A DNA stretch of 8,347 nt from NCBI GenBank assembly GCA_017553065.1, contig JAFZND010000017.1:1-8347 (forward strand), written 5' to 3'. The notes beneath the pieces were generated by a model. The model worked only from the letters and a program-made list of their open reading frames with translations, did not search any database and was not told where the DNA came from. Positions within the stretch are counted from its first letter, which is position 1. Each line of letters begins with the position of its first letter. Positions 6,279 to 8,347 of this stretch are shown here, in pieces. This stretch comes from Clostridia bacterium (GTDB lineage: Bacteria; Bacillota; Clostridia; Christensenellales; UBA1242). Position numbers and translations under genes: made by a program.

Positions 6279-7745
6279 ATGGGTCACGTAGACCATGGTA
6301 AAACTAGTCTTCTTGATGCTATTAGAAAAACAAATGTTACACTTGGCGAAGCAGGTGGTATTACACAGCATATTGGTGCATACTCTGTAGATGTAAATGG
6401 TAGAAAAATCACATTTATTGATACACCAGGACACGAAGCTTTCACAAGTATGCGTGCGCGTGGTGCAAAGGTTACAGATATGGCAATATTGGTTGTTGCG
6501 GCAGATGATGGATTGATGCCACAAACAATTGAAGCAATATCACACATAAAAGCAGCAGGTATTCCAATGGTTGTTGCTATTAACAAAATGGATAGACCTG
6601 AAGCAAATCCAGAAAGAGTAAAACAACAACTCACAGAACATGATGTGTTACCAGAAGAATGGGGCGGCAGTACTATTTGTGTGCCTATCTCTGCAAAAAC
6701 AGGTCTTGGTATTGATAGATTGCTTGAAATGGTATTGCTAGTTGCAGATATGGAAGAATTGACAGCTGATCCTACTCAACCAGCAGCAGGTTATGTGATT
6801 GAAAGTAAGATTGACAAAGGTCGCGGTGTTATGGCAACAGTGCTTGTGCGCAATGGTACATTGCATGTTGGCGATTATATTCTTTCAGGTATTTCTAGTG
6901 GCAGAATTAGAGCCATGATGGACTACAATGGAAAGAGTATCAAAGAAGCAGGTCCAAGCACACCTGCAAGTGTACTAGGATTTAGTGATGTTCCTGTTGC
7001 TGGCGACAAAGCATATGTTGTAGAAGAAAAACTTGCAAAAGACATTATTTACGAACGCAAAACAAAATTACAAGAAGAAAAATCTAATGCAAACAATGGT
7101 ATTACTTTGGAAGACTTCTTGAAAAAGTCAGCTGACCATGAGATGAAAGTGTTAAATATTATTGTTAAAGCGGATGTAAATGGTTCATCTGAAGCATTAA
7201 AACAAACTCTTGAAAAAATTAAAAATGATGAAGTAGAAGTAAAAGTAATTCATGCAGCAGTGGGTGGAATCACTGAAGGTGATGTAACACTTGCTCAAGC
7301 AAGCGATGCCGTGATTATTGGCTTTAATGTGCGCCCAGAAGCAAAGGCAAAGACATTGGCAGAACACAACGGCGTAGAAATCAAGAATTATAGTGTTATT
7401 TATGATGCTGTTGATGATGTTACCGCAGCAATTAATGGTATGCTTACACCTAAATTTGAAGAAGAAATTATTGGACATGTTGAAATTAGACATTTGTTTA
7501 AGATTAGTTCTGTTGGAACAATTGCAGGTTCATATGTACAAGATGGTAGAGTTGAACGCGGTGCAAAAGCAAGAGTATTGCGTGATAACATTGTAGTAGC
7601 AGATACTGAAATTGAAACATTACAAAGCGGTAAAGATCAAGCAAAAGAAATAAAAGCAGGCTTTGAATGTGGTATCAAATTGCGTGGCTTTAACGATATC
7701 AAAGTTGATGATATTATTGAAGTGTATGTAATGAATAGAATATAG
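6279..7745 (+). CDS. infB: IF2 C-terminal part (GTPase, domains II and III, fMet-tRNA-binding domain)
   Basis: An open frame of 488 residues carrying the whole functional core of IF2. GTPase motifs are G-H-V-D-H-G-K-T (2-9), the switch I region G-I-T-Q-H-I-G (27-33), D-T-P-G-H (48-52), N-K-M-D (102-105) and S-A-K (138-140). The beta-barrel domain II (about 170-255), domain III (about 290-395, with I-V-K-A-D-V-N-G-S) and the C-terminal initiator-tRNA-binding barrel follow, ending E-C-G-I-K-L-R-G-F-N-D-I. No conserved residue looks damaged. ATG 6279 is the first ordinary start after the last stop, but it removes the P-P-I-V-T-V strand in front of the P-loop, and no ribosome binding site precedes it. 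It is therefore best read as the distal part of one gene. The stop is TAG 7743-7745. Confidence 0.88.
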   Translation: MGHVDHGKTSLLDAIRKTNVTLGEAGGITQHIGAYSVDVNGRKITFIDTPGHEAFTSMRARGAKVTDMAILVVAADDGLMPQTIEAISHIKAAGIPMVVAINKMDRPEANPERVKQQLTEHDVLPEEWGGSTICVPISAKTGLGIDRLLEMVLLVADMEELTADPTQPAAGYVIESKIDKGRGVMATVLVRNGTLHVGDYILSGISSGRIRAMMDYNGKSIKEAGPSTPASVLGFSDVPVAGDKAYVVEEKLAKDIIYERKTKLQEEKSNANNGITLEDFLKKSADHEMKVLNIIVKADVNGSSEALKQTLEKIKNDEVEVKVIHAAVGGITEGDVTLAQASDAVIIGFNVRPEAKAKTLAEHNGVEIKNYSVIYDAVDDVTAAINGMLTPKFEEEIIGHVEIRHLFKISSVGTIAGSYVQDGRVERGAKARVLRDNIVVADTEIETLQSGKDQAKEIKAGFECGIKLRGFNDIKVDDIIEVYVMNRI

Positions 7746-7750
7746 AATTT

Positions 7751-7757
7751 AAGGAGG
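7751..7757 (+). promoter_or_regulatory. Consensus ribosome binding site of rbfA
   Basis: AAGGAGG lies 8 nt before ATG 7766 and 5 nt after the infB stop. It is the best match to the anti-Shine-Dalgarno sequence in the window and confirms that the TAG at 7743-7745 is a genuine gene end. Confidence 0.85.
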
Positions 7758-7765
7758 CAGTAGCC

Positions 7766-8107
7766 ATGAGTAGTAGAATTCCAAAAATCAATGCAGAAAT
7801 TCAAAAGTATATAAGTGAAATTTTTACTTATGATATAAAAAATCCTAATATTCAGGGCATTATTACTGTAACCCGAGTGGATACAACAAATGATTTATCA
7901 CTAAGTAAAGTATATGTTTCTGTATTTTGTCCAAAGGGTGATAAATACGAAGTATTTAACCAAATTTTACATTCTGCAGGATACATTAGAAAAAGTGTAT
8001 GTGAAAAGTTAAACATACGCAAAATGCCATTTTTGGAGTTTATATTAGATGAAACTCTAGATTATAGCGAACATATTGAAGAAGTTATTAACGACTTGAA
8101 AAAGTAG
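7766..8107 (+). CDS. rbfA: 30S ribosome-binding factor RbfA
   Basis: RbfA is a cold-shock-related assembly factor that binds the 30S subunit near the 5' helix of 16S rRNA and is needed for late maturation. The 113-residue protein shows the KH-like fold. It has an N-terminal helix (R-I-P-K-I-N-A-E-I-Q-K-Y-I-S-E-I) and a strand with the family hallmark D-L-S-L-S-K-V-Y-V-S-V at about 43-53. The helix A-G-Y-I-R-K-S-V-C-E-K-L-N-I-R-K-M-P follows, then the terminal strand F-I-L-D-E-T. Length is typical. It follows infB by 20 nt, as in most Bacillota, and ends in TAG a few bases before the next gene. Confidence 0.95.
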   Translation: MSSRIPKINAEIQKYISEIFTYDIKNPNIQGIITVTRVDTTNDLSLSKVYVSVFCPKGDKYEVFNQILHSAGYIRKSVCEKLNIRKMPFLEFILDETLDYSEHIEEVINDLKK

Positions 8108-8111
8108 GTAT

Positions 8112-8347
8112 ATGATGAAAATTTCAAATGAATTAGTTGAGGCAATAAACAATTCAAATAATGTTGCAATATTTATTCATGTGCGTCCAGATGGTGACTG
8201 TATTGGTTCTGGTATTGCTTTAAAATTAGCACTAGAGCAAATAGGTAAGCATGCAGATATTTATTGCGACGGAGAAGTTGGCAGGACTTTTAGTTATCTA
8301 AAATATGTAGATACAATAAACAAACCAGCTTTAAAAGAATATGACAC
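8112..8347 (+). CDS. nrnA: DHH-family phosphoesterase, NrnA-like (N-terminal part, runs off the right edge)
   Basis: The first 78 residues of a DHH/DHHA1 phosphoesterase, which lies after rbfA in many Clostridia. NrnA proteins degrade short oligoribonucleotides (nanoRNA), and some also hydrolyse pAp or cyclic dinucleotides. Seen here: an N-terminal helix, then the strand V-A-I-F-I-H-V with motif I, H-V-R-P-D-G-D-C-I-G-S (family form H-x-x-P-D-G-D-x-x-G-S), whose His and Asp residues bind the manganese ions. A second strand, A-D-I-Y-C-D-G-E-V, follows. The DHH motif itself lies beyond the edge, so the exact subfamily is open. Two adjacent ATGs, 8112 and 8115, could start it. A weak AGG at 8106-8108 is better spaced for 8115, which would shorten the protein by one residue. 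Confidence 0.85.
   Translation, partial: MMKISNELVEAINNSNNVAIFIHVRPDGDCIGSGIALKLALEQIGKHADIYCDGEVGRTFSYLKYVDTINKPALKEYD

Larger units (their letters stand above)
5370..7745 (+). pseudogene. infB: infB (translation initiation factor IF2), interrupted by five in-frame stop codons
   Basis: IF2 is the GTPase that brings initiator fMet-tRNA to the 30S subunit and promotes subunit joining; it is normally essential. Read through, the locus would encode 791 residues in one unbroken frame, a normal IF2 length. The N-terminal 264 codons and the last 489 codons (including the stop) are open. Between them, codons at 6162, 6165, 6183, 6195 and 6243 are TAA, TAA, TAG, TAA and TAA. There is no frameshift or insertion, and conserved IF2 residues can be read between the stops. 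The call 'pseudogene' describes the sequence as given. A consensus or damage error in an intact gene, or a functional split of IF2, remain possible. The two open parts are described separately. Confidence 0.75.

Overview
The window is a stretch of AT-rich bacterial chromosome (roughly one third G+C by eye) with every gene on the + strand. It carries the conserved nusA-infB translation and transcription cluster of Gram-positive bacteria. Gene order, several TTG starts, strong AGGAG-type ribosome binding sites and a PolC-type remnant at the usual polC position point to Bacillota, most likely an uncultured Clostridia-like lineage. Genus-level placement is not possible from the sequence alone.

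Layout: (1) 2-382, C-terminal part of cdsA (phospholipid synthesis); (2) 393-1493, rseP (site-2 intramembrane protease); (3) 1509-3071, a 520-residue protein with PolC-like N-terminal and OB-fold-like regions and a complete DEDDh 3'-5' exonuclease, but no PHP domain and no polymerase, at the place where full-length polC normally lies; (4) 3072-3189, the only sizeable intergenic gap, with a good sigma-A-type promoter and a 13-bp leader hairpin; (5) 3190-8107, rimP, nusA, ylxR, ylxQ, infB and rbfA, tightly packed and often overlapping; (6) 8112-8347, the start of an nrnA-like DHH phosphoesterase gene. No RNA genes, CRISPR arrays, insertion sequences or long repeats were seen.

The genes after 3086 look like one operon for ribosome maturation (RimP, RbfA), transcription elongation and antitermination (NusA), RNA-binding accessory proteins (YlxR, YlxQ) and translation initiation (IF2). 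The cdsA-rseP pair belongs to the envelope block that usually precedes it; dxr and proS, normally found in this block, are absent.

Two things stand out. First, infB is interrupted by five in-frame stop codons packed into 84 bp between the second IF2N domain and the GTPase domain. Reading frame and linker length are otherwise intact, and each stop is one G-to-T change from a glutamate codon. This is either a very recent lesion or sequence artefact in an essential gene, or a natural split of IF2. Second, the PolC-derived protein looks like a clean stand-alone proofreading module rather than a decaying polymerase gene.
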